This document shows, piece by piece, positions 12,236 through 22,500 of a stretch of DNA of 64,000 nt. This stretch comes from Cryptomeria japonica. Its lineage: Eukaryota > Streptophyta > Pinopsida > Cupressales > Cupressaceae. The translations under genes and the position numbers were made by a program. The stretch is taken from contig NC_081413.1 in NCBI RefSeq assembly GCF_030272615.1, positions 717,051,867 to 717,115,866 of the forward strand, given 5' to 3'. Under the pieces are notes generated by a model. The model saw only the letters and a program-made list of their open reading frames with translations, was not told the origin of the DNA and searched no databases. How positions within the stretch are numbered: position 1 is the first letter of the stretch; the number at the start of each line of letters is the position of its first letter.

Positions 12236-12249
12236 CCTGGGGGGGAGAA
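12236..12249 (+). other. Polypurine tract of the LARD-like element
   Basis: CCTGGGGGGGAGAA lies directly before the TG of the second LTR. It would prime plus-strand synthesis during reverse transcription. Confidence 0.8.
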
Positions 12250-13489
12250 TGTAATGCCCCTACCCTAGTCGGCCTTGTAAAACCCGTTTGACCCCTTCCT
12301 ATGTGGCATTCTTGAATGGTGGATTTACTATTATATAATGTTGTAGATTAGACTATATGAATATTGTGCGTACCTATTATTGTGCTTTTGCATCGATTCT
12401 TGTGTAAATGTAAATTGTTCCCTAATTCTTGTTATAAATCTTGAGCTAACAACTTCATTTAATATGTATATATATGTATGCTTGCATGACTCATGGTTGC
12501 AGGAGATTGCAGGTACTATACCGCCTAGGTGCGAGGTTCATCTCCTTCAGGATTCGCAGGGTTGAGTATACCTCCTTCATCCTTAGGATTCGGATTAGGT
12601 GGTCATAAAACTCTCATCTTGCCTTAGCCATGATCAGGTGAGCATCGTGTGTGGTCCATAGGGTTCCTTTGTCGTTTGGGTTGCATGTCGTGTGATTGGT
12701 GGACTTTCTTGGTTTGCATGCCTTGCGTGTGGGGAATGGATTATTTTATCCTAAGTATTTAATTCAATTTAATGTGTGGATGTATGCACTAGTAATTGAG
12801 AAATTTAAAATAGATAGTTTTCTTTTATATGATTAATCGTTAATTTAAGAGATTGCTTTATTTTTATTTGTAGCAAGCTTAAGTATTTAAATTAAATTAA
12901 TGTGTTCATTTAAGCGTTAGTAGTTGAGGAATAAAAATAAATAGGTTTCCTTCATGAAATTAGTCATTTATTAAAAAGATCGCTTTATTATGTCTAGCGA
13001 GTTTAATTTAATAGTTAATTTTAAATAACGAATTTAATTAGTTTATGCGTTTAAAAAAAAAGAAGATTTAAAGTCTTTTGGAAATAGAAATAATTTAACC
13101 ACTTTTGCATTTTGGAAATGAAAGGGTAAATTTTATTATTTAAAGAAAATCTTTTTTAATTTGTAGAGTTTGATATAGTGTAAAAGATTGATTTTTGGAA
13201 ATTAATTTAATTTAAATACTTTACCCTTGCCAATAGTTCGAAATATAAATGTTGGCTTAATTAATATTGAGAAATTAAAATTAAGATTAAATAAGAAAGA
13301 AGTATATTAATTAGAAAATCAAGTTAAAATAATTTAATAGTTGAAAAAAATTATTATTTCTTTTTATTTTAAAAGGGCTTAAATTTCGAAATTAGGAATT
13401 AGGTCAAAATGGGTTCCCATTTAACCCAGGTTGAAAAATATTTTTGGGTTGTTGAATTTTTGGGGATTTTGGGGAAGGATGGATTTTTC

Positions 13490-13520
13490 CACTAGTACAT
13501 TTGGGCCTAATTTCTGATGG
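13490..13520 (+). repeat. Left terminal inverted repeat of the CACTA element
   Basis: Starts CACTAGTACATTTGGGCC. About 26 of 31 positions match the inverse complement of 22031-22061. The CACTA start and the 3-base duplication define the superfamily. Confidence 0.9.
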
Positions 13521-13795
13521 CTAATTGTCGGATTTGCGACAACCAAACGTTGGGCTTCCGACAAACTTTACCGTCAAAAACTCATCGTTGGGATTTCCGA
13601 CAATGCCATTTGCGTCGGTCGTCTGACGTTGTTATGAACTCCCCCAACATTGGCTATATCGGCGGATTTCCGTCAGATTTCCGACGGATGTTATGATTGC
13701 TCCTCGACGACCGTCTGACATGGTAGTGATGTCGGATATGCAGCATCCTTATCGGACGTTCCATTAGTTGTCGTTGGAATTCTGACGGCGAGAGA
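13521..13795. repeat. Left subterminal repeats of the CACTA element
   Basis: Short motifs recur in both orientations: TTGTCGGATTTGCGACAA, CGTTGGGATTTCCGACAA, GATTTCCGACGG and TCGTTGGAATTCTGACGG. They resemble copies near the right end. In CACTA elements such subterminal motifs bind the transposase or its accessory protein. Confidence 0.75.
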
Positions 13796-14282
13796 TGATG
13801 TGGGTCAAATGGCTTTGCCGGTGGTGAATGAAAGCATTGAACGAGTTCTATTTTTAAAAATTGCATTAAACATTTTAATTTATTTGATTTAGTGTTATTT
13901 GCAAAAAATGATTATCAATGATGTTTCCTTTCTCCAAGAATTGTCTAGGATCTTTCTGTCAGATAATATGTAACATCGAATGACTAAATTTTTTCTTTAC
14001 AAATGCTTATTTAATTTAATTATTATCTGAGTGTGAATTAAAATTTATATCTGTACGGAAGCAGAACATACAAGTTGAAGAGTCATGTGCAAGCAAATTT
14101 CCTAAAAGAAAGCAAGCAGGCATTATCTTGAATGACATGGAAACAAGCTCATTAGCTGCCTAGAAGAGAGCAATTGGAGAATGGCATAGGAAAGTGTTTA
14201 AGGGTGATAAATAGATAGATAGTATGCAATACAAACAAACAATGTCTGGAGTGTCTGATGTGATGTCTCTAATTTATATCTG

Positions 14283-14901
14283 GAGGAACTAACTGGTTTT
14301 GGAGTTCCTACGAAACCTATTGGGCCACGCTTTGGAGGAAATCATTGTGTTCATGCAAGGAGAACCTTTTCTCTATTATGAGAATGATGGTTTTGCACCA
14401 AAGGATATTTGGAAGTCAATATCCAAAAATTTCTATAGTGTGGAACAAGAGTTGGCGGACTCGAAGTATAATTGTCAGATTTCAGAAGACCAAGAGGTTA
14501 TGTACACAATCTCCCAATAGAAGAGCGATTTCAAGAATTACCTCTCCCCCCCATGACTATTTAGGAATTACTTCCTCAAACAAAGGACTATTGGCCTCCA
14601 TGGGATCAAAGAAAAAAATTGAAGCATAGACTCTAGACAATGTGGTGGTGTCCTTCGTGAAGAACTCTACACTATAATTGAAAATTCACGAGGAAACTAC
14701 AAGATAGTGAAGAGAAATACAATCTTGAAAAGTGGGAAGAATGGATCTTGGTTTGGGTGGGGCCAAGTTAGGTGGCTCCTCTAGAGGTTGATAACATAGA
14801 AATCATATTAGGATTTGAAAAAGATCACACTCGTGGAACTTCATGTGCGAGTGATTGATTGCGGTGTTTGGGTAATGCATTCCAAATAGATACAGTTGCA
14901 T
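14283..14901 (+). pseudogene. DRM-type DNA methyltransferase fragment, left arm copy
   Basis: The plus strand encodes part of a Domains Rearranged Methyltransferase, the plant enzyme for RNA-directed de novo cytosine methylation. In order and across frameshifts I see LTGFGVPTKPIGPR, PFLYYENDGFAPKDIWKSIS, VEQELADSK, YVHNLPIEERFQELPLPP, DYWPPWDQRKKLK, WILVWVGPS, VAPLEV, ILGFEKDHTRG and LGNAFQIDTVA. These match, in the same order, the N-terminal half of the rearranged catalytic domain (target-recognition part, then the segments equivalent to motifs IX and X). The UBA domains and the motif I-V half with the catalytic Cys are absent. No intron is evident across about 600 bases. It has at least seven stops or frameshifts and is non-coding now. 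Confidence 0.88.
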
Positions 14902-15562
14902 GCCATCAGGATAAAAGTCTTTAATCAAGACATTACCCATTTGGAATGCAACTGTATCTATTTGGAATGCGTTACCCAAACACCATAATCGATCACTCGC
15001 ACACGAAGTTCCACGAGTGTGATCTTTTTCAAATCCTAATATGATTTCTATCTCATCAACCTCTAGAGGAGCCACCTGACTTGGCCCCACCCAAACCAAG
15101 ATCCATTCTTCCCACTTTTCAAGATTGTATTTCTCTTCACTATCTTGTAGTTTCCCTCATGAGTTTTCAATTATAGTGCAGAGTTCTTCACGAAGGACAC
15201 CACCACATCATCTAGAGTCTATGCTTCAATTTTTTTCTTTGATCCCATGGAGGCCAATAGTCCTTTGTCTGAGGAAGTGCTTCCTGAATAGTCATGGGGG
15301 GGAGAGGTAATGCTTGAAATTGCCCTTCTATTGGGAGATTGTGTACATAACCTCTTGGTCTTCTGAAAGCTGAAAATTACTTCGAGTCTGCCAACTCTGG
15401 TTCCACACTATAGAAATTTTTGGATATTGACTTCCAAATATCCCTCGGTGCAAAAGTATCATTCTCATAATAGAAAAAAGGTGCTCCTTGCATGAACACA
15501 TTGATTTCCTCCAAGTGTGGCCCAATAGGTTTTGCAAGAACTCCAAAACTAGTTAGTCCCTC
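14902..15562 (-). pseudogene. DRM-type DNA methyltransferase fragment, right arm plus loop
   Basis: This is the better-preserved copy, read on the minus strand: KPIGPHLEEINVFMQGAPFF, FYYENDTFAPRDIWKSIS, VEPELADSK, then a TAA, FSAFRRPRGYVHNLPIE, LPLPPMTIQEALPQTK, YWPPWDQRKKLKHR, then after two stops VWVGPSQVAPLEVDEIEI, ILGFEKDHTRG and LGNAFQIDTVAF. The frame runs on through the loop as VLIKDFYPDGMQL, which matches the DRM residues expected next (LSVLKDLFP-type). So the loop is also DRM sequence, and the minus strand shows the original gene order. Removed from the gene, it has no methyltransferase active site and cannot be an enzyme. Confidence 0.9.
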
Positions 15563-16052
15563 CGCACATAAATTAGAGACGTCACATCAGACACTCCAGA
15601 CATTGTTTGTTTGTATTGCATACTATCTATCTATTTATCACCCTTAAACACTTTCCTCTGCCATTCTCCAATTGCTCTCTTCTAGGCAGTTGATGAGCTT
15701 GTTTCCATGTCATTCAAGATAATGCCTGCTTGCTTTCTTTTAGGAAATTTGCTTGCACATGACTCTTCAACTTGTATGTTCTGCTTCTGTACAGATATAA
15801 ATTTTAATTCACGCTCAGATAATAATTAAATAAAATAAGCATTTGTAATGAAAAGATTTAGTCATTCAATGTTACATATTATCTGATGGAAAGATCCTAG
15901 ACAATTCTTGGAGAAAGGAAACATCATTGATAATCATTTTTTGCAAATAACACTAAATTAAATAAATTAAAAATGTTTCATGTAATTTTTAAAAGTAGAA
16001 CTCGTTCAATGCTTTCATGCACCGACGACAAAGTCGTCTGACCCACACCATT

Positions 16053-16795
16053 ATGCATAATAGAACAAATCAATATAATAGGCTATTATAAAGAATATAT
16101 ACAAAAATATGAAAGAACATTAAATTACCATTACAAACCCATAAACCATTAAATAGTGAAAATAGATATAAATTTGTAAATGTCTCCCTATAAACACCAC
16201 AACCATAACCAAAACAAAAAAAATTCTTACCCGCAAAAACTTAGTTGGTGAGTTGCAAGTCTACAACATCTCTCAGATGATCAAACCGTTTCTTAATTTT
16301 GTTCTTCTAGTTAGTCAATGGATTTAGTTGCATGTTCAAGTTTTCTATTTGAAGCCTTCTATTTCCAAGTGAACAAGAAATAAAGCATTGAAGGAGAATT
16401 CAAGTTGGTGCAGGTGCATTTGGAAGACAAAAGGACTCAATGAAGCCATTAAAGACTTTTGAAGGTCTTAGGAGTGAAGAGCCAATCAATTATGATGTCT
16501 TAAGGGGGCAGCCTTAAACAACACACACTAAGCTTTGAATGCTTAGGTGTGTTGTGGGCCCATTCCTTCCCTTGACGTCCCTTCCCGTCTATTTTTGTTA
16601 AAAAGACAATCACCGTTAGCATTTGAATTCAAACAATGTTCTCGCATTTGACTGCATAGAACAAAGCAAATGGCATAAGAAACTCTCATCTACCTCGTAG
16701 CTATCATAGAATACCCCCCCGAGGAGATATTCTCATGTCCTTTCCTGCTTCATGCTGGCGATGAAATACATAAGCGTCCTCACAATGTAGTTAAT
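16053..16795. other. CACTA interior, unidentified
   Basis: AT-rich DNA between the inverted repeat and the PPR fragment. No protein family recognised. A short run of C occurs near 16717. Confidence 0.5.
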
Positions 16796-17215
16796 GCAAC
16801 AAATAGATTTCCATTTCGATCAGTTTTATTTGCCAATGTACTCTCTACTTGTGCCAAAATGGGAGCTTTGGAATAGAGTATGGGCTTCCATCAAAGCAGA
16901 AGGTAAGGGAAATTAATATCAGATGCTTATGGTTGGAAATGCTCTGTTTGACATGTTTGGAAAATGTGGAAGTATAGACATGAAAGTGCATGAATTGTTT
17001 AGTGAGATGCATCAAAGAAACACGATCTAATGGAATGCTATGATTGTAGGATATGCACAAGATGTGTTTGAAATGGATTTAGAAACTTCCAACCAAATGT
17101 GATTAGTGAGTATAGATGTTGTAGTGCAACTACCCAGGTACACATGCATGCAAAATATGTAAGCTTAGATAAGGCACATGAACTATTTTGACATAATGCC
17201 TCAAAGATCACCCAA
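16796..17215 (+). pseudogene. Pentatricopeptide-repeat (PPR) gene fragment
   Basis: Across several frames the plus strand gives NVLSTCAKMGALE, GNALFDMFGKCGSID, ELFSEMHQRNTI followed by WNAMIVGYAQD, then KYVSLDKAHELFDIMPQRS. These are successive PPR motifs of the PLS type found in plant organelle RNA-editing factors (GNAL..MYAKCGS and WNAMI..YAQ are hallmark strings). About four repeats' worth is present without start, targeting peptide or E/DYW tail. Stops and frameshifts make it a dead fragment. Its position inside the CACTA element suggests capture of a host gene piece, though insertion into an existing pseudogene cannot be excluded. Confidence 0.75.
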
Positions 17216-19145
17216 TATCCAATGACGGTTGGGAGAAAGAAAACATCATTTTTTTGATAATCTTAAATATTTCTTTATTCATCACTATAAATCTATTATG
17301 AATTTAGTCTCAATATTGCAGAAATTTATTCTATTATGAATGCAATATTTAGGGATGTAATCTTTATATATTTTTTTTAATTAGGAAAAGGTCCTAATAG
17401 AATCCCCAACTAATTAATCTAGAGAAAGATACCACTAAAGAAAGAAATTCAATCCTCACCACTATGGTCTTGAAGGCTTTTAAGACACTTGGATTCCTAT
17501 TTTGGCCCGCTTTTCCTTGACCCTATGTTAAGATAGTAAACTAGTTTGAGAGAATCTATTGGGTGGGAAATTGTGAATGGTTGCAATTATTTTCATGCAT
17601 GGAAAGTGATTTAAAGTTTGGACCAATAGAGGATAAGTATTTCTTGAACCTTCAAGGACATGTGTAGAGCACCACATGGATGTTTCTCCATTATTGAACT
17701 CTTTGAATATGTAAGTAAATTATTTTTGGTTGATGACATAGTAAGTGTGGTATTTGTCTTTTTGATATGTTGTGGATAATATTAATCAAATATGGAATTT
17801 TTTTGATGCTATATACATTATGTTTTGGATTGAATTTAGGTAAGAAAAGAGGTAATAGAAGAATAAAAGAGGTACACAAAGGAAGAAGAGTGAAATAGGT
17901 GGTTTGGGATGGAGGTTACAAGTATATATGATAATTCGTATGGATAATTTGTTGTCTATAAAGAGGCAAATAAGCTATCACAACTTCAACATGAATGAAT
18001 GCCTTATCTATAGAAGCAAAAGGTACCTCTAATGGTTTCAAAATTTGTCAAAATAGTTATGATATACCAAATAATCAAGTGGAATATCCTTTAGGTAACT
18101 AATATTATCTTCAAACTATTTATTTTGATTTTCATCATATCCTTTCCATGTTCATTTCCCTTGGTTTTAGTCCCATTTTTTCTTTATTTTATTCAAAACA
18201 AAATTTATAGATGCCTCTACTTGTCTCACCACTCATTAATTGTTTGGGATTTTCATTCCATTCACCAAGGTTGGCATCTATTCTAAGACTTTGTGTCATG
18301 GCCAAGCTAAATGATTTGCCTCTAGTTTCTCTCCAATCTAGTCACCTAGTAGCATGTGAAATCTATCTCTTCCTAATTATTATTCTCTCCATCTTGTTAA
18401 TGACCATTTCATTAATGAATCCTTCCTCATAATTTTGGATAAGTGAGACAATGTTAGCTCAATAAATCTTTTCAATCCTCTTTCAAGATTCTTTCCCAAG
18501 TAATAATCTTGCATATTGGAAAATAAATTACACTTCTATTTTTCCAAGCTACTCTTCCTTATAATGTTTAGATTTATTCTAAAGTGCTCATTGTGACTCA
18601 TGTTTACTACTCTTCCTATTAGTCTCATTCCAATATCTCCTACAAAAATATGGAATGACTACATTTATATTTTATTTGTGTCTCCTAAATATCCACAAAA
18701 TTTGGAACAATAATACAATTTTTTAATAATATATAATTGTAAAAGAAAGGATTAAAATGGAACTAAACACTTTAAATAAATTAATTAGGGTTAAAGGGAT
18801 AAACTAGGATCAATTCATGAAGGCAAGATCTGTTATCTCAAAATTAATAGATTCATGCAAGAAAAGAAATATTAAATCTAGAGATAAAATTCTTGAAAAA
18901 TTTAGCTAGCTAAAAGCGAAAGGATGATGTCAAGCTCTCATTTTCGCATAGATTGGCAAAGGTTGTAGAGGAGAAATCACTATTGAACTTACCCCTGTCT
19001 CATATAACCCTATGTTGGCTAGGCCCCACAATAATTAGAAGATCCTAATTACTACTGTCCTAAACCTTGCATTGACCGTCACAATTTCACAATGAATTGA
19101 GTTAATTAGTCCATTAGCGAGATTGGGAAAGAGTTTGGTATTGAG
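17216..19145. other. CACTA interior, unidentified
   Basis: No gene or RNA recognised; the open frames are short. A 57-base segment at 18999-19055 recurs at 19471-19525 (see repeat entry). Confidence 0.5.
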
Positions 19146-19525
19146 TTAGGTGTTGGTGGAAGGTTTAAGGAGGTACACTATCATCATAATTAATGTTAGA
19201 GAGTGTTGTGTGAAGAAGAATGGCCACGAAAGGAGTGATTGTCCTAAGTGCTTGAGACTGTCACAAAAAGTGAGTGTTGCAACAATGAATCTTCCTTTGA
19301 CCTTTGTGTGTTTGGGAGGGTAAAGACCCATGGTGGTATATGTTGAGTGGTTGGGAGGGTAAAGACCCACATATCAATTATCTACTTTGACATCCTAGCA
19401 TGGTGTCCACCTACTCTAAAACCTTGTGGGCACTCTCTATCTAATACTAACATATACATAACATGTGCCTCTCATATAACCCTATGTTGGCTAGGCCCCA
19501 CCGTAATTAGAAGATCCTAATTACT
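18999..19525. repeat. Direct duplication of a 55-57 base segment
   Basis: 18999-19055 and 19471-19525 share CTCATATAACCCTATGTTGG and continue nearly identically to CTAATTACT. The intervening 415 bases contain a smaller repeat, GGGAGGGTAAAGACCCA, twice (near 19314 and 19356). Confidence 0.85.
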
Positions 19526-20100
19526 AAAAACACTAGATTCTCCCCTAAAAGGTTGTTGAGTCATAGAAGGCCTAGCTTGATAGCCCTATAGTCTCTCATA
19601 CCTAAAATATCCTTGTGTCTATGATGGTCAAATGTGACTACCCTATGGCCCCTACTATGCTCTAGTAGACCTTTGTCCCTAATATTGATACTATTGGGTT
19701 TTTCTTTGTAAATCATATAGTAAGTCTAAATTATCCTTTGAAGGATGATGAGGCCTATGGAAACTTTAGTTCCTTAATCAAGGTTACAAACTTCTCTCAT
19801 GCCTCTTGTGTCCTCCCATGTACCTCCTTTTCCATAAGATACCTTTCCATAGCAACCCTAAAGTCATTTGGATTGGCCATGTGTAGGAAAACTAAAATTT
19901 TGGGCTTTCCACCCCTAATGAAATAATTGACAAGTAACTTGTCTTGAATGTAATCTACAAACTACAAGAACTCCAAAAACTAACTCTCATGTTGAGCCAC
20001 TATGAAGCCTTATTATGCAAATTGTGAAACTCATCTATGCATCTCTGTCAAAAATATTTTGAAATAGAACACCCTTTGAAGCAATCCAAAATGGTATCTG
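19146..20100 (-). pseudogene. Possible Ty3/gypsy gag remnant
   Basis: On the minus strand, with many stops, I see VAQHES then FLEFL, FVDYIQDKLLVNYFIRG, KPKILVFLHMANPNDF and AMERYLMEKE. This pattern (a region before YIQD, then F.RGLKP.I, then a P-T-L-type A..A helix) resembles the gag capsid domain of chromovirus-type elements. About 500 bases further, CDSLKHLGQ fits the spacing of a CCHC knuckle with several key residues changed. The call is tentative: stops are frequent and no protease or RT follows. If right, it is an older retroelement fragment carried in the CACTA element. Confidence 0.35.
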
Positions 20101-20574
20101 GAGAGGGTTTCCAATGTGAGTTTGTGCATTTTATTCTCCCAGTACCACAAGTTGGAAGTAAGTCCTCTCAAAAATTGCATTGAAAATTATGCCTTTAGGT
20201 TGCTCACATATAGGTGCAACCCAAAGCATAAGTCCAAGCTAATTAGTAAACAAGACTTATCCTCAACCCCATTTGTGGATCTTAAAAATGTAGAGGATTG
20301 GAGATGAAGCAACTCTTGAATATGATCCTTTGGCTCATGATATGTGCTTGCTATAGTCTATACCTCTTGTATTTATGCATGATGAGGCTAGTTAATGTGT
20401 ATTGATCAATATTCTATCTCCTTTATATGTATTTCCCAAATTCAAGGCGAACTCCTAATAAGCTCCCAAGATGCAAGTATATGCTCCTCTACTACAAGTG
20501 GATCCTCATGGCTTGTAAGATTTGAGGTCCATACTCGGGCTACTCATCTTGGTGAAAACTCTCAAAGTGATATG

Positions 20575-20911
20575 ACCCTTCCTTCCATTTCCTACACCCT
20601 ATTTTCTAACCCACACCTCATAACCTTTACCTCACTTCCTATCATTATTACCTTCCATCTACCTTTCATATCCCCTATCTTAACCTCCTCCACTTTCCTA
20701 CATCATATCCTACACCTTAACCTCATACACACTTACTTTTACTTCACCTACCTAACTCCATTCCATCCTTCACATCCTTTTATCTCCCCCCATTCACTTT
20801 CCTACCTTCCAAACCCCTAACATATCCTAACTTACTCTTTTACCATTACATCCTTCATCACTTACCTCCCTATCTTATCCTAACCCACACCTCATAACCT
20901 TATACCTCTCA
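20575..20911. repeat. 337-base tract with no G
   Basis: No G occurs on the plus strand from 20575 to 20911. The tract is made of C/T/A words such as CCTAAC, CCTTAC and CATCC; the 20-base phrase TAACCCACACCTCATAACCT begins near 20608 and again at 20881. It looks like a decayed short-unit satellite. An open frame crosses most of it, but its composition is that of a repeat, not a protein. Confidence 0.9.
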
Positions 20912-21839
20912 GCTTCCATTTTATACCACCTTCCTAATAGTACACTTATGCTCCTCTCCAAAACACCAAGAAAAAATAGCACTGGATCACTACACATTGC
21001 TCTCACGGTTCTGCAGCAGGGATTTTCTGTCACTACCATATATACGAGCATCCATAATTAGGATATATTTTACATAATGGCACTCGATCACATAGATTTA
21101 GGTCATCCATCCCCTTAATTAGGATATATTTTAAATATGGAAAGTAGTGTTAATATGTTTCAGGCTAACTATATTGTTCATTATTTAAAATGCAGTGTTT
21201 AAATAATACATGATTGTAGGATTGTTCAACGGTTTAGGTCTTGTAAGAAATTCTTCTTTTAAATCGATCATATCATATTATAGAAACCTCTCACCATCTC
21301 TTCTATTGCCAATTAATCTGATAAATATATAATAAAATTTGAATCTAAATATTTGAATATGTATAACAATGAATTTGTTGATTATACCCTACTTTTTTCC
21401 TGCAGCGATTAAACCATTCCTACATCCTACAACGATTAAACCCATAGGGAACTATGTCCACCTCCCTCCTTCATGTTCATCGGGGGGCGGCCCCTACCTG
21501 TATGTTCCCTATTATGATCCCCATTGTGATCCCCTAATATGCCCCGAGACAATGTGAACTAAGATACCTTGGGAGGGCCTTTAGGTAGGCACTCGTTCGC
21601 TCAACTGGGAAGGGACGCTTACGCAAATAGTTGTGGTTGAAGCTAGCAAAGATGGATAGAGATTCGATAGTGAGTGTCTGCCTCCACTTCCAGCTTGAGC
21701 TACAGAACCGACTAGTTTCACACCAATGATCTTCCCTGCCACGATTAAACCCACAGGTTCACTACAGAGGTGGGACGAATGAGGCGAGATTTTGAAAAGA
21801 GGCGGGATTTATGAATTGACTTGGTCTTTTCTTTTTTTT
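20912..21839. other. CACTA interior near the right end, unidentified
   Basis: No gene recognised. The motif CGATTAAACC occurs three times (near 21406, 21432 and 21739), twice as CGATTAAACCCA. A GC-richer patch lies at about 21470-21760. Confidence 0.5.
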
Positions 21840-22030
21840 TTAAGTAATGCACGCGGTCGTCGGAATTTCGACGAAGGCGGGCACTTTTTCTAAAAAAACC
21901 CAAATGTCATTGCCAGTTCCTTCTTTGTCGAAACCAAATGTTGCATTATCGTTGGAATTCCGACGAAATTGGGCATTTTAAAAAAAAAAAATCAAGTTTT
22001 ATCACAATATACTTTCTCCATCGGAAACCT
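21840..22030. repeat. Right subterminal repeats of the CACTA element
   Basis: Contains GTCGTCGGAATTTCGACG near 21857 and ATCGTTGGAATTCCGACG near 21949, matching the left-end motifs. These are near-palindromic (CGTCGGAATTCCGACG-like), so either strand could be bound. Confidence 0.75.
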
Positions 22031-22061
22031 CCATCGGAATTTTAGGCTAAATGTATTAGTG
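22031..22061 (-). repeat. Right terminal inverted repeat of the CACTA element
   Basis: Read on the minus strand it starts CACTAATACATTTAGCC and pairs with 13490-13520. TTC follows at 22062-22064, then LTR sequence resumes. Confidence 0.9.
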
Positions 22062-22469
22062 TTCTATAGCTACAGGTTGGGCTCTTCTTCAAAATTCTTG
22101 TCAGGAATGCTAAAGGAGGTAGGTTTCTTGTTTATCTTTTATTTCATTGTAAATCAAAAGAAAATGTGTTTGGTTCATTCTCATGAAATTCTAGTTTTTT
22201 TTTCTTAAAAATGGAATGATAATCCATGGATGTTCTTAAAATTTGAGTTCTAGTTTTGAAAATATTGGTGGATATTGGACCAAGAATGTTTATATGGTTT
22301 TGTGATTTAGCAAATCTTGCCCATTTGAAAGTTATTGGGTTTTTGGGAAAATCATGGACTTGCTGGGAAAATCTCCCCATTTGGTTGTTTTGAACATTCT
22401 GGAAAAAAAATATATATATATATATATATATCTGTGATTGTGAATGAAAAAGATTTAGTTTTGTTTTTG

Positions 22470-22500
<31 letters not shown>

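Larger units (their letters stand above)
13796..16052. repeat. Long inverted repeat (1.1 kb arms, 44-nt loop) containing DRM sequence
   Basis: The left arm 13796-14901 is the inverse complement of the right arm 14946-16052, with roughly 90-95 percent identity by eye; 14902-14945 is the loop. The arms match almost end to end, from the GTGGGTC near the outer edges to the shared TACAGTTGCAT at the loop. Transcription from either side would give a hairpin RNA over 2 kb long. The inner two thirds of each arm is DRM methyltransferase coding sequence. The outer third of each arm is AT-rich and not identified. The array begins only about 300 bases from the left end of the transposon. Confidence 0.92.
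13490..22061. mobile_element. Non-autonomous CACTA (En/Spm) transposon carrying host gene fragments
   Basis: The element is 8,572 bases long, with imperfect terminal inverted repeats starting CACTAGTACATT on the left and CACTAATACATT on the right (reverse strand), flanked by the 3-base duplication TTC (13487-13489 and 22062-22064). The uninterrupted partner LTR shows one TTC at the matching place (near 5246). Subterminal regions repeat TCGTTGGAATTC-like motifs in both orientations. No TNP2/TNPD-type transposase was found. The cargo is a 1.1 kb inverted repeat derived from a DRM methyltransferase gene, a PPR gene fragment, a possible gag remnant and a G-free tract. Confidence 0.9.

Noticed and set aside
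14803-15099. A 98-codon minus-strand open frame as a working methyltransferase gene
   Set aside because: It covers only the motif IX-X-like part of DRM, lacks the catalytic half, and runs through the hairpin loop into antisense of the left arm.
16845-17060. Minus-strand open frame over the PPR fragment
   Set aside because: It is antisense to clear PPR motifs read on the plus strand.
20395-20820. 141-codon open frame as a protein gene
   Set aside because: More than half lies in the G-free tract, whose lack of G removes TAG and TGA stops; composition is that of a repeat.
20575-20911. Interstitial telomere array
   Set aside because: Only scattered CCTAAC-like words, no run of the plant CCCTAAA unit.
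13490-22061. CACTA transposase gene (TNP2/TNPD)
   Set aside because: Searched both strands by eye for the family's usual motifs and found none; the element is called non-autonomous.
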